Below, piece by piece: positions 49,772 to 61,100 of a DNA stretch of 64,000 nt. The stretch lies in contig NZ_JBNCMC010000005.1 of NCBI RefSeq assembly GCF_049844995.1, positions 116,413 to 180,412 of the forward strand, read 5' to 3'. Numbering within the stretch: position 1 is the first letter of the stretch; each line of letters opens with the position of its first letter. The position numbers were made by a program, and so were the translations under genes. Below the pieces are notes generated by a model, which saw nothing but the letters and a program-made list of their open reading frames with translations, was not told where the DNA came from and ran no database searches. The DNA is from Luteimicrobium sp049844995. GTDB taxonomy: Bacteria; Actinomycetota; Actinomycetes; Actinomycetales; Cellulomonadaceae.

Positions 49772-51661
49772 ATGTCGACACCCAAGCCAGCAGCGCCGAG
49801 TATCGCCCGGCAGCAGGCGGAGCTTCTCGCCCGCCTCCCGTTCTCCGACACCCAGGACTTCGAGGACGCGCAGCGGGGCCTCGTCGCCCCGCTCGCCGGA
49901 CCCACCACGGCCCACGACGGCCGGGTCGTCTGGGACAACGGCACGTACGACTTCCTCCAGGGCGACGCCCCGGACACCGTGAACCCCAGCCTGTGGCGCC
50001 AGTCGCGGCTGGTCGCGCTCGGCGGACTGTTCGAGGTGACCGACGGCATCTACCAGGTGCGCGGCCAGGACCTGTCGAACATCAGCTTCGTCGAGGGCGA
50101 CACCGGCGTCATCGTCATCGACCCGCTGATCTCGGCGGAGACGGCCGCGGCCGCGCTCGCGCTCTACCGCGAGCACCGGGGCGACCGGCCCGTCGTCGCC
50201 GTGATCTACACGCACTGCCACGTCGACCACTTCGGCGGCGTCAAGGGCGTGACGAGCCAGGAGGACGTCGACGCTGGCACGGTCCGGATCGTCGCGCCGG
50301 ACGGCTTCGTCGAGCCCGCGGTCGCCGAGAACGTGTACGCGGGGACCGCGATGGCCCGCCGCGCCGGCTACATGTACGGGGCGGCGCTCGCCCGCGGCCC
50401 GCAGGGCGGCGTCGGCGCCGGTCTCGGCCAGACGACGTCGACCGGCACGGTCACGCTCATCGAGCCCACCGAGTACGTCACGAGGACCGGCGACGAGCTC
50501 ACGATCGACGGCGTGCGGATCGTGTTCCAGCTGGCCCCGGGCACCGAGGCCCCCGCCGAGATGCTCTTCTACTTCCCCGACCGCAAGGCGCTGTGCGCGG
50601 CGGAGGACGCGACCCACAACCTGCACAACCTGCTGACGCTGCGCGGCGCCGTCGTGCGCGACCCGCACGTGTGGTCGAAGTACCTCACCGAGACGATCGA
50701 CCTGTTCGGCGGTGACGTCGAGGTCGTCTTCGCGTCGCACCACTGGCCCACGTGGGGCAACGAGCGCGCCGTCGAGTTCCTCGGACTCCAGCGCGACCTG
50801 TACGCCTACCTGCACGACCAGACGCTCCGGATGCTCAACCAGGGTCTGGTCGGCGCGGAGATCGCCGAGGAGATCACGCTTCCGCCGGCGCTCGAGAACG
50901 CCTGGCACACCCGCGGGTACTACGGGTCCGTCAGCCACAACGTCAAGGCGATCTACCAGCGCTACATGGGCTGGTTCGACGGCAACCCCGCGCACCTGTG
51001 GGAGCACCCGCCCGTCGAGCGGGCCAAGCGGTACGTGGACTTCATGGGCGGCGCGGACGCCGTCGTCGAGAAGGCGCGCCCGTCGTTCGAGGCGGGGGAC
51101 TTCCGCTGGGTCGCCGAGGTGCTGAACCACGTCGTCTTCGCGGAGCCTGACCACGCCGAGGCCCGGGACCTCCTCGCGGACACCTACGAGCAGCTCGGCT
51201 ACGGCTCCGAGAACGGGACGTGGCGCGACTTCTACCTGTCAGGTGCGACCGAGCTGCGCGACGGCGGGTTCGGGACCCCGACGGCGACGGCCTCGGTCGA
51301 CATCGTGGGCGCCCTGACCCCGGAGATGCTGTTCGATGCCATCGCGATCCAGGTCGACGGGCCGCGTGCATGGGACGAGCGGCTCACCATCGACGTCGTC
51401 CTCACCGACGCGGACGAGCGATACCGCCTGCGGCTTGCCAACGGGGCCCTGACCTACAGCGCGGCACCGCAGGCCGGCGACGCCGACGCGACGATCACGA
51501 CGACGAAGCGCGCCCTGCCCGCGATCGCGCTCGGGGGAGGGCTCACGCCGGAGAAGCTGGCGGCGTCGGGCACGGAGATCACCGGCGACGCGGGCGTGCT
51601 GCAGACGCTCGCGGGGCTCCTCGCGCCTGGGGACCCGGACTTCGCGATCGTCACCCCGTGA
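49772..51661 (+). CDS. Alkyl sulfatase (SdsA-like metallo-beta-lactamase fold), copy 2
   Basis: 629 residues, the same length as copy 1 and mostly identical by eye. The Zn motif is THCHVDHFGG, with Cys between the first two His in place of Pro. Variation concentrates in the N-terminal 50 residues and in the lid and C-terminal alkyl-binding region, which might tune substrate length. Its product would feed sulfate assimilation or alcohol oxidation. ATG 49772 lies 6 nt after GAGCCT. A TTCG-loop hairpin terminates it. Confidence 0.93.
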   Translation: MSTPKPAAPSIARQQAELLARLPFSDTQDFEDAQRGLVAPLAGPTTAHDGRVVWDNGTYDFLQGDAPDTVNPSLWRQSRLVALGGLFEVTDGIYQVRGQDLSNISFVEGDTGVIVIDPLISAETAAAALALYREHRGDRPVVAVIYTHCHVDHFGGVKGVTSQEDVDAGTVRIVAPDGFVEPAVAENVYAGTAMARRAGYMYGAALARGPQGGVGAGLGQTTSTGTVTLIEPTEYVTRTGDELTIDGVRIVFQLAPGTEAPAEMLFYFPDRKALCAAEDATHNLHNLLTLRGAVVRDPHVWSKYLTETIDLFGGDVEVVFASHHWPTWGNERAVEFLGLQRDLYAYLHDQTLRMLNQGLVGAEIAEEITLPPALENAWHTRGYYGSVSHNVKAIYQRYMGWFDGNPAHLWEHPPVERAKRYVDFMGGADAVVEKARPSFEAGDFRWVAEVLNHVVFAEPDHAEARDLLADTYEQLGYGSENGTWRDFYLSGATELRDGGFGTPTATASVDIVGALTPEMLFDAIAIQVDGPRAWDERLTIDVVLTDADERYRLRLANGALTYSAAPQAGDADATITTTKRALPAIALGGGLTPEKLAASGTEITGDAGVLQTLAGLLAPGDPDFAIVTP

Positions 51662-51680
51662 CCCGCTGAGGCTGCACGCG

Positions 51681-51720
51681 ACGACGCCCGCGTACCGGTT
51701 CGCCGGTGCGCGGGCGTCGT
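51681..51720. terminator. Hairpin terminator with TTCG tetraloop
   Basis: ACGACGCCCGCGTACCGG (51681-51698) pairs over 17 of 18 bp with CCGGTGCGCGGGCGTCGT (51703-51720) around TTCG. It lies between convergent sulfatase 2 and PH-domain genes. Confidence 0.88.
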
Positions 51721-51741
51721 CGTCTCAGGTCAGGTGCCCGG

Positions 51742-52278
51742 TCAGCGGCCCCGCGGCCGCCGCGGCTCGCCGGGCGGGAACTCGCCGTCGTCGGAGCCGT
51801 CGTCGTGCGCGAACAGCAGCTCGTGCAGGCGGACCTGCACGTCCTCGACGTCCGGGACGTCGTGCAGGACGAGGCCCGGCTTCTCGCTCGCGTCGGACAC
51901 GACGAGCGTGCCGCAGCCGAACATGCGGTCGAGCAGCCCACGCTCGGACGCGATGTCGTTGATCCGGTACAGCGGGATGTCGCGGCCGATGCGGGTGACG
52001 ACGCCCGACCGGACGAGCACGCGCTTCGTCGTGACGACGTAGCGGGTCGTGAGCCAGCGGACCCAACGCGGCAGGACCACGACGCACGCCAGCAGGAACG
52101 CGACCACCCCGACGACGCCCACCGCGATCGCGGGCGCGCCGAGCGCGGCCGTCACGGCGACCGCCGCGACGAGGACCACGAGCAGCACGATCGGCCAGAA
52201 CAGCGCCTTGGCGTGCGTGCGGAGCTCGAGGACGACGTCCTCGCCGTCGGTCAGGTGTGTGTCGGCCATGCGGAGCAT
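51742..52278 (-). CDS. Membrane protein with bacterial PH (bPH2/YdbS-like) domain
   Basis: 178 residues. Two helices (about 27-70) are followed by a bacterial PH domain: TTRYVVTTKRVLVRSGVVTR, then DIPLYRINDIASERGLLDR and GTLVVSDASEKPGLVLHDVP. Such proteins (DUF304) are common at the actinobacterial membrane, without defined biochemical roles. The tail is acidic then basic. ATG 52278 or ATG 52269 (three residues shorter) could be the start; neither has a clear ribosome-binding site. Confidence 0.87.
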   Translation of the reverse strand: MLRMADTHLTDGEDVVLELRTHAKALFWPIVLLVVLVAAVAVTAALGAPAIAVGVVGVVAFLLACVVVLPRWVRWLTTRYVVTTKRVLVRSGVVTRIGRDIPLYRINDIASERGLLDRMFGCGTLVVSDASEKPGLVLHDVPDVEDVQVRLHELLFAHDDGSDDGEFPPGEPRRPRGR

Positions 52279-52357
52279 CGTGCCAGATGCGCCCGACGCG
52301 CGGCCGGCCGGTCTACTTCGCGAGGGACGCCGAGCACGGGATCCCCGCCCGCCGACG

Positions 52358-52403
52358 ACGGGCTCCGCGACCGTCAGCGCAGCTGGAGGGTCGCGGAGCC
52401 CGT
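52358..52403 (-). terminator. Hairpin terminator after the SpaA-like gene
   Basis: ACGGGCTCCGCGACC (52358-52372) and GGTCGCGGAGCCCGT (52389-52403) are exact inverted repeats, 15 bp. They lie 16 nt past the stop of the leftward surface protein gene. Confidence 0.82.
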
Positions 52404-52419
52404 GTTCGGCAGGGAGGGG

Positions 52420-55023
52420 TCAGGCGCGGTGAGAGAGTCGGCGCCTCAGCAGCAGCGCGGCCGCGCCGCTCAGCAGGAGGACCAGCGCCGCGCCGCCGAC
52501 GGCCGCGAGCGGGGCGCCCGTCATCGCGAGGCCGCCGCCGTCTCCGCCGCCGGAGGCCGCGCCGCCGGTCGTCGTGCCGCCGGTCGGGGCGACGGTCGTC
52601 GTCCCGCTGTCGGTCGGGGTCGCCGGCGTGGTGGGGGTCGCGGGGGCGGTGGGCGTGGTCGGCGTCGGCGTCGGCGTGGGGGTCGGGACCGGCCCGGGCA
52701 CCGCGTTCACCACGGTGCACCGCACGTTCTGCCCGAGCGCGACGTCGACGCTTCCCGGCGTGCCGATCCCGACGCCGCCGGTGCGCTGGCTGCGGGCGCC
52801 GAGGCACGCCCACACGGAACGGAAGCCGCCAGGCCCCGTCTCGGTGAGCGTGTAGCTGCCCGCGGGCACGGCGACGCCGGTGACCCCCTCCTCCCCGGTC
52901 CGGCCGGTCACCGTGGTCGTCCCGTCGGTCGCGGTGAGCGTGAAGTCGGACGGCTCGGCGCCGTCGGCGCGCAGCGGGTCCATCCGCTTGACCAGGGTCA
53001 GGTGCGCGGCCTCGTCGGCGTTGGTCACGGTGCAGGTGACGTCGTCCCCCGCGCCGACGGTCACGCTCGACCCGGAGCCACCGGACGTGCACGACCAGCC
53101 CTGCGAGGCGTACCCGGCGGGCCCGCCGGACTCGCGGAGGTCGTAGGTCCCGCCGACGACGTCCACGCGCGTCACCGCGTCGGTGCCGGTCCGGCCGCGC
53201 AGCGTCGGCAGGTTGGCGCCGTCGCGGGTCGCGGACAGTACCCAGTCGGACGGCTCGGCGGTGCCGCCCCAGTGGTTGTCGACGTGCTTGACCAACGTCA
53301 GCGTGCCGCCCGTCCAGGTGTTCGTGATGGTGCACTCGGCGACCTGGCCCTGCGTCAGCGTGACGCGCTGCACCCCGTCGACCGTCGACATGGTGCCCTC
53401 GGTGCAGTCCCACTGCCCGGCGTCGTACCCGGCGACCGTGGCGGGCGCGTCGTCGGCCGGCTCCTCGGTCAGCGCGAACGTCCCCGGAGCGACCATGACG
53501 CGGCGCACCTTGACGCCGTTCGCGGGCCCGTCGGCGGGGAGCGGGGTCCCGGCGCCGAGCACGCGGCGCGCCGTGAGGTCCCAGGCGGTCGCCTCGAGGG
53601 GGCCGCCGTCGACGACCTTGACCAGCGTGAGCTCCGCGGGCTGCGGGGGCTCGACGGTGTTGGTGATCTCGCACGTGACGTCGTCGCCCGCGGCCACGGT
53701 GAGCTGGTCGCCCGCCAGGGTGCCGCCACCGGTGCAGTCCCAGTCGCTCGCGGTGTAGCCCGACGGGCCGTCCTCGCTCAGCGTGTACGTGCCGGCGGCC
53801 ACCGGGACGTCGGTCGCGGAGCCAGTGCCGGACGTCCCGGAGAAGCCGTTGCCGTCGTCGTCGCGGGCGCTCAGCGTCCAGTCGGTGGGCGACACGAGCG
53901 CCCGGGTGAACCCGGCCCGGTCGACCTGCTTGACGAGCGTGACGTGTGCGGGCGACCACGTGTTGCGCACGGTGCAGGTGACGTCGTCGGAGGCTCCGAG
54001 CGTGATCGCGCTGCCGTTGGCGCCGGTGCCGCCGTCGCACGACCAGTCGCCGGCCGCGTACCCGGCCGGACCGCCCGACTCCGCGAGGTCGTAGCGCCCC
54101 GCCGGGACCGCGACCGAGGTGACCGCCGACGAGCCGCTGGCACCACTGACCGTCGTCCCGCCGCTGGTGGCGGTCGCCGTGAGCGTCCAGTCGGCGGGGT
54201 CGGCCGTGCCGCCACCCGTGTTGTCGACGGCCTTGCGGAGCGTGAGGTGCGGGCCCGCGGAGCTGTTCGTCACGGTGCACACGATGTGGTCGCCCAGCAC
54301 CACGTCGATCGACCCGCCCTGGGGGATGGTCTCCTGCCGGGTGTCGCCGCCCACCTCGAGGACGTCGCACACCCAGGCGCTCGCGGTGTACCCGGAAGGC
54401 CCGCCGTCCTCGCTGAGCGTGTAGGTGCCGATGCGGACGGACACGTCCGTGACGGCGTCGCTGCCGGTCGGTCCGTCGAGGCTGCCCGGGCCCCGTGCGT
54501 GGAGCTGCCACGCGGTCGGGTCGGCTCCGCCGCCGTCGACGACCTTGCGGAGCGTGAACGACGGCTCGATCGCGACGTTCTCCACGGTGCACGTGATGGT
54601 GTCGCCGTCGCCCACGTAGACGGTCGGCTCGCGCTGGGTGGTGGGCGAGCCGTCGCTGCACGACCAGTTGTTGAAGCGATAGCCGGTGACCGCCCCGGTC
54701 TCCCAGATCCGGTACGTGCCCGCCGGCAGCGTGCGCGTCTGGAAGCCGTTGAGCCCGTCACCCTCGAAGGTCTCGCCCGTGTCGAGGTTCTCGGCGTGCA
54801 TGGTCCACGCGGTCCGGTCGCTGAACGAGCCGCCCGTGTTGAGGTTCTCGATCCGCTTGAACAGCGAGAGCGTGCCCGTCGGGTCCGCGGCGTGAGCGGC
54901 CCGGGGCGACACGCCGACGACGGCCATCGCGGCCAGCACGAGGGCACCGGCCGCAGCGAGCAGCCGGGCGGTCCGCGAGCGTCGCCGGGTGCCGGGCGGA
55001 GGCGAGAACGTCACGCCGTCCAT
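52420..55023 (-). CDS. LAMTG-anchored surface protein with seven SpaA/prealbumin-like repeats
   Basis: 867 residues. Signal peptide about 1-45 (ending PRAAHA). Seven repeats of roughly 95-105 residues follow, each starting LTLxKxVD-like (LTLRKAVDNTGGG, LTLVKHVDNHWGG and so on) and ending in DxVTCTVTN; between are GTYxLxExG and a Trp-Cys pair. The pattern resembles the SpaA/CnaB-type beta-sandwich of pilins and adhesins, though lysine-asparagine isopeptides cannot be proven by eye. A Thr-Pro linker and the sorting signal LAMTG (about 832), a helix and RRRLSHRA finish it. Divergent from the giant DUF11 protein. Confidence 0.87.
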   Translation of the reverse strand: MDGVTFSPPPGTRRRSRTARLLAAAGALVLAAMAVVGVSPRAAHAADPTGTLSLFKRIENLNTGGSFSDRTAWTMHAENLDTGETFEGDGLNGFQTRTLPAGTYRIWETGAVTGYRFNNWSCSDGSPTTQREPTVYVGDGDTITCTVENVAIEPSFTLRKVVDGGGADPTAWQLHARGPGSLDGPTGSDAVTDVSVRIGTYTLSEDGGPSGYTASAWVCDVLEVGGDTRQETIPQGGSIDVVLGDHIVCTVTNSSAGPHLTLRKAVDNTGGGTADPADWTLTATATSGGTTVSGASGSSAVTSVAVPAGRYDLAESGGPAGYAAGDWSCDGGTGANGSAITLGASDDVTCTVRNTWSPAHVTLVKQVDRAGFTRALVSPTDWTLSARDDDGNGFSGTSGTGSATDVPVAAGTYTLSEDGPSGYTASDWDCTGGGTLAGDQLTVAAGDDVTCEITNTVEPPQPAELTLVKVVDGGPLEATAWDLTARRVLGAGTPLPADGPANGVKVRRVMVAPGTFALTEEPADDAPATVAGYDAGQWDCTEGTMSTVDGVQRVTLTQGQVAECTITNTWTGGTLTLVKHVDNHWGGTAEPSDWVLSATRDGANLPTLRGRTGTDAVTRVDVVGGTYDLRESGGPAGYASQGWSCTSGGSGSSVTVGAGDDVTCTVTNADEAAHLTLVKRMDPLRADGAEPSDFTLTATDGTTTVTGRTGEEGVTGVAVPAGSYTLTETGPGGFRSVWACLGARSQRTGGVGIGTPGSVDVALGQNVRCTVVNAVPGPVPTPTPTPTPTTPTAPATPTTPATPTDSGTTTVAPTGGTTTGGAASGGGDGGGLAMTGAPLAAVGGAALVLLLSGAAALLLRRRLSHRA

Positions 55024-55128
55024 CCTGTCCTAGTCCGTCAACGAATGCGATGGCTGCGGCGCCCGGTGGCGGGTCGTCCGTGTCGTCCTTATCGTCGCAG
55101 GAGCCGGAGGGGATCGACGGAGGTTGCG
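55024..55128. promoter_or_regulatory. Divergent promoter region of the two repeat surface proteins
   Basis: 105 nt. A rightward TATCGT (55090-55095) fits a -10 box, about 34 nt before the DUF11 start. Leftward, TTGACG occurs near 55033-55038 and AGGACAGG precedes the SpaA-like ATG; no clear -10 could be assigned. Confidence 0.35.
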
Positions 55129-58100
55129 ATGGGGATGCGTGCGCGACGAAGCGGGCGTCGGCGGGGGCAGCGTCTCACCGCGAGCGTGGCGACGTTCGCG
55201 CTGGTGGGCGCCTCCGTGGTCGCCGTCTCGGCGGCTGTCGACGTCGCCACAGCACCCGACGCGTCGGCCACGTTCGCCACCGGGGGCGCCGGGCTGTACA
55301 AGGGCTCGATCGACTGGTTCGACCTGGGCACCGACGGCGTCGCGATCCAGAACGGCGCATCCCACACCAACACGCGCACGATCGGGGACCACGAGCTCGC
55401 CACGACGTGCACCGTCAACAACATCGACGGAGCCATCCAGACCTACCGGTCGGGTGACTACCACGGCGACGCCTTCGATGACCTCTACAACGTGGGCGGC
55501 GCGGACGACGCCAACACTCTCGTCGCTGGCATCGCCAACGCGGAGAACGCCGCCACCGTGTCCTTCGACTTCTCCTGCGGCGTGACGTTCGACGGGGCCC
55601 CGCTGCAGGTCGGCGGGCTCGTGTTCGCCGACGCGGAGAGCTCGAACCTCGACCAGGGCGAGTACGTCGCCGCCAAGACCACCCAGGACGTCACCTGGCG
55701 TGTGATCGACCGGTACCGCAATTGCGACACGTCCGTGGAGGCCTGGCTCGAGAACGACCGCCTGCAGCTCGGCCCTGACGGTACGCAGTGCAGCCAGGTC
55801 AACGACACGAACGGGCCGACTGCTGTCGGCTTCATGCAGGGTGCCACGAGTGCCACCGTCCAGCTCCACGGTGGCGGCACGAGCGCGGTCGCGGTGGGCG
55901 TCGTCCTGCAGGCCGACTTCGGGGACGCGCCCGCGAGCTATGGCGAGGCGGGCGCCCTCGAGGAGCCGGAGTGGACGGGCGGCGTGATCGAGCCGAACAC
56001 CGTCGACACGCAGACGAACGTCTCGGACGACTCCTTCACGCTGGGGACGCCGACGCTGCCCGCGATCGGGCTGGGGGCGACGGTCGACTCCGACGCCACG
56101 TACCTGGCGAGCGCCGACGCGTCCGGCGACGACAAGGACGGCCAGGACGACGAGGACGCGATCAACGGCACGCCGACCTACGGGACCACGTGGGGCGACA
56201 CCGTCACGCAGGACGTGGTGTGCCGCAGCGACGCCGACGACCCCGGCTACGTGACGGGCTGGATCGACTGGAACGCCAACGGGGCCTTCGACCCGGGTGA
56301 GGCGTCGGACACGGTCGCGTGCTCCGGCGGCTCGGCGACGCTGAGCTGGACGGTGCCCGACGACGCCGTCGACAGCCCGGCGGACCACGCCACGTTCCTG
56401 CGGCTCCGGATCGCGCCCGACCAGGCCGACTCCGCGAACGCGACCGGGATCGTCCAGGGCGGCGAGGTCGAGGACCACCGGGTCGTCGTGGACGTCCCCA
56501 ACCCGGGGCTGACGATCACGAAGACGGCCGACCCCGCCGGCCCGGTCGTCGCGGGTGACACGGTCGACTACACGATCACGGTGAAGAACACCGGCGAGGT
56601 CGCCTACACCGCCGACGACCCGGCGACGTTCTCGGACGACCTGACCGACGTGCTGGACGACGCCACCTACACGAAGGACGCGAAGGCCGACGTCGGGGAC
56701 GTCTCGTACGCCGAACCCACGTTGTCGTGGTCCGGGCCGCTGGCGGTCGGCGACACCGCGACGATCACGTACTCGGTCACCGTGAACGACCCGGACGACG
56801 GCGACGGGTCGCTGACGAACACCGTCGTCGGGCCGGCGGAGTCGAACTGCGCCCAGGGCGCGGACGATCCCGACTGCAGCGCGGACGTGCTGGTGCGGGA
56901 CCTGGAGATCACCAAGACGGCCGACACCGAGGGCCCGGTCGAGCGCGGCGGCACCATCACGTACACCGTCACGGTCGAGAACACCGGGGCCGCGCCCTAC
57001 ACGGCAGACGACCCCGCGACGTTCACCGACGACACCCACGACCTGGCGAGCGACGCCCCCTACAACGGCGACGCGAAGGCCGACGTCGGGACGGTCGACG
57101 ACTCGGGGATGCCGGACGAGCTCACATGGTCCGGGCCGCTCGAGCCGGGGCAGAAGGCCACCATCACGTACTCCGTGACGGTCGCGCAGAACGCCAAGGA
57201 CGGCGCCTCCCTCGACAACTCCGTGTTCGGGCCGCCGGAGTCCAACTGCCTCGACGTGGCCGACTGCCGCGTCCGCATCCCGGTCACCGCCAAGCCGGGG
57301 CTGGACATCGCCAAGACCTCCGACGCGGGCGCCACCGTCTCGCCCGGCGACAAGGTCACGTACACGGTCAAGGTCACCAACACCGGCAACACGACCTACA
57401 CGGCCGACGACCCGGCGACGTTCACCGACGACCTGTCGAACGTGCTCGACGACGCGACGTACGACGACGCGAGCACCGACGTCGGGACGACGTCCTACAC
57501 CGAGCCCACCCTGTCGTGGTCGAGCGGCGACGCGAACTTCGCCCCCGGCGACACCGCGACCATCACGTACGCGGTGATCGTGCTCGACCCCGCGGCGAGC
57601 GACGGCGACGGGACGCTGACCAACACCGTCGTCGGGCCGGACGAGTCGAACTGCGCCGACGGTTCGGACGACGCCGACTGCTCGACGGACGTGCCGGTCC
57701 AGGCGCTGCACATCGTGAAGTCGTCGGACGGCTCGGGGAGCGCCAAGCCCGGCGACACCGTCACGTACACGGTGACCGTCGAGAACACCGGCCAGGTCCC
57801 GTACACCGCGGACGACCCGGCGACCTTCGACGACGACCTCGCCGACGTGATCGACGACGCGACCTACAACGACGACGCCTCGGCCGACATCGGGACGGCG
57901 TCATACTCCGCGCCGACCCTCTCGTGGTCCGGCGCGCTCGAGCCCGGGGCCAAGGCGACCATCACCTACACCGTGACCGTCAACGACCCGGACACCGGCG
58001 ACGGGCGGCTGTTCAACGTCGTCGTCGGGCCGGACGAGTCCAACTGCACCGACCCGGCGTCCACGGACCCCGACTGCGTCGAGCCGGACCCGGTGAAGAA

Positions 58101-61100
58101 GCTCGAGATCACCAAGACGGCCGCCCCGACCGGCCCGGTCAACCCCGGCGACACCGTGACCTACACGATCAAGGTCACGAACACGGGCGGCGCGTCGTAC
58201 ACGGCCACCGACCCGGCGACGTTCACGGACGACCTGACGAAGGTCATCGACGACGCGACGTACGACGATGACGCCGCGGCGACGTCGGGCGACGTCTCGT
58301 ACGCCCAGCCGACGCTCTCGTGGTCGGGCGGGCTCGAGCCCGGCGACTCCGCGACGATCACCTACTCGGTCAAGGTCAACGACCCGGTCTCGGGCGACGG
58401 GACGCTGGACAACGCCGTCGTCGGGCCGCCGGAGTCCAACTGCGACGACGGCACCGAGACCGGCTGCACCACCGACGTGCCCGTCCAGGCCCTCCAGATC
58501 ACCAAGACCGCGGACCCGACGGGCGACGTCGCGCCAGGCGACAAGGTCACCTACACCGTGACCGTCAAGAACCAGGGCGCGGTCGACTACACGGCCGACG
58601 ACCCGGCCACGTTCTCCGACGACCTCACCGAGATCCTCGACGACGCCAGGTACGACGACGCAGCGGCCTCCTCCGGGCAGGTCACCTACGTGCAGCCCAC
58701 GTTGTCGTGGAGTGGTGCCCTGGCAGCGGGCGATACCGCGACGGTCACGTACTCGGTGATCGTGAACGACCCGGTGAGCGGCGACGGGACGCTGACCAAC
58801 GCGGTGGTCGGACCGCCGGAGTCGAACTGCGACGCCGACGCGACGCCGGCCGACCCGGACTGCGGCACCGTGAACCCGGTCAGGGCGCTGCAGATCACCA
58901 AGACGGCGAACCCGTCGGGTGAGGTCACGCCGGGCGACACGGTCACGTACACCGTGACGGTGACGAACACGGGCGGCGCCGACTACACGGCCGACGACCC
59001 CGCCACGTTCTCCGACGACCTCACGTCCGTCCTCGACGACGCGACCTGGAACGACGACGCGGACGCGTCATCGGGCACCGCGAGCTACACCGAGCCCACG
59101 CTGTCGTGGTCCGGCGCGCTCGCCGCGGGCGACACCGCGACCGTCACCTACTCGGTGACCGTCAACGACCCGGTGAGCGGCGACGGGACGCTGACCAACG
59201 CGGTCGTCGGGCCGGACGAGTCGAACTGCGACCCGGCGTCCGTCCCGGTGGACGCGGACTGCTCGACCGTCGTGCCGGTCCGGGCGTTCAAGCTCGTGAA
59301 GTCGTCCGACACGGACGGCAGCTCGAACCCGGGCGACACGGTGACGTACACGATCACGGTCACGAACACCGGCCAGGTCCCGTACACCGACGCCGACCCG
59401 GCGGAGTTCTCCGACGACCTGTCCGACGTGCTCGACGACGCCACCTACAACGGCGACGCGGACGCGTCCGTCGGGACGGCGAGCTACGCCGAGCCGACGC
59501 TCTCGTGGTCCGGGGCCCTCGCGCCCGGGGCGACCGCGACCATCACGTACACCGTGACCGTGAACGACCCGGACACGGGCGACGGCAAGCTCTTCAACGT
59601 CGTCGTCGGTCCGGACGAGTCGAACTGCACCGACCCGGACTCCGAGGACCCGGACTGCGTCGAGCCGAACCCGGTGCGCGGGCTGCACGTCGCCAAGACG
59701 TCCGACGCGTCGGGCCCGGTCCACCCCGGCGACACCGTGACGTACACGGTGACCGTCGAGAACACCGGCAACGTCGACTACACGGCGGACGACCCGGCGT
59801 CGTTCACCGACGACCTGTCGAAGGTCATTGACGACGCGACGTACAACGACGACGCGGCCGCGACCGCCGGGACGGCGAGCTACGCCGAGCCCACGCTCTC
59901 GTGGTCCGGCGCGCTCGCCGCCGGCGCCACCGCGACGATCACGTACTCGGTCACGGTCAACGTCCCGGTGAGCGGCGACGGCGACCTCGCCAACGCCGTC
60001 GTCGGGCCGGACGAGTCGAACTGCGACGCCGACGCCGACCCGGCCGACCCGGACTGCTCGACCGACGTCCCCGTCCAGGCCCTCGAGATCGCCAAGACCG
60101 CGGACCCGACGGGCGACGTCGCGCCGGGCGGCACGGTGACGTACACGGTCACCGTGAAGAACAACGGCTCGGTCGACTACACGGACGACGCCCCGGCGAC
60201 GTTCTCCGACGACCTGTCCGAGGTCATCGACGACGCCACGTACGACGGCGACGCGAGCGCCACCGTCGGCGAGGTGTCGTACGCCGAGCCGACGCTCTCG
60301 TGGTCCGGCGCGCTCGCGGCCGGCGACACCTCGACGGTCACCTACTCGGTGACCGTGAACGACCCGCTGACGGGCGACGGGACGCTGACCAACGCGGTCG
60401 TCGGCCCGGACGGCTCGAACTGCGTGGCCGACGCCGACGGGAACCTCCCGGCTGACTGCGTCGTCCCGCTCCCGATCCGCGCGCTGCAGATCACCAAGAC
60501 GGCGGACCCGTCGGGCCAGGTCGTCCCCGGCGGCAAGGTCACGTACACGGTGAAGGTCACCAACACCGGCGCCGTCCCGTACACGAACCTGAACGCGGCG
60601 GCGTTCTCGGACGACCTCACCGAGGTGCTCGACGACGCGACGTACGACGGTGACGCCACGGCGTCGTCGGGCACGGCGAGCTACACCGAGCCGACGCTCG
60701 CATGGCGCGGCTCGCTCGCACCCGGCGAGACGGCGACGATCACCTACTCGGTGACCGTGAACGACCCCGACACGGGCGACGGGACGCTGACGAACGCCGT
60801 CGTCGGGCCACCGGAGTCCAACTGCGTGGCCGACGACGACGGGAACCTCCCCGCCGAGTGCCAGGTCCCGGTCGAGGTCAGGCAGCTCGAGATCACCAAG
60901 ACCGCCGACCCGACGGGCACGGTCTCGCCCGGTGACAAGGTCACCTACACGGTGAAGGTCACCAACACCGGCGGCGCGGACTACACGGCGGACGCCCCGG
61001 CCACCTTCTCCGACGACCTCACCAAGGTCCTCGACGACGCCACGTACGACGACGACGCAGCGGCCTCCGCGGGCGACGTCACCTACGCGGAACCCCAGCT

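Noticed and set aside
51706..55128. The giant DUF11 reading frame is open for about 3.4 kb further upstream
   Set aside because: That stretch is antisense to the PH-domain and SpaA-like genes, is Arg/Gly/Ala-rich shadow sequence, and the true start has GGAGG, a signal peptide and a good position at 55129.
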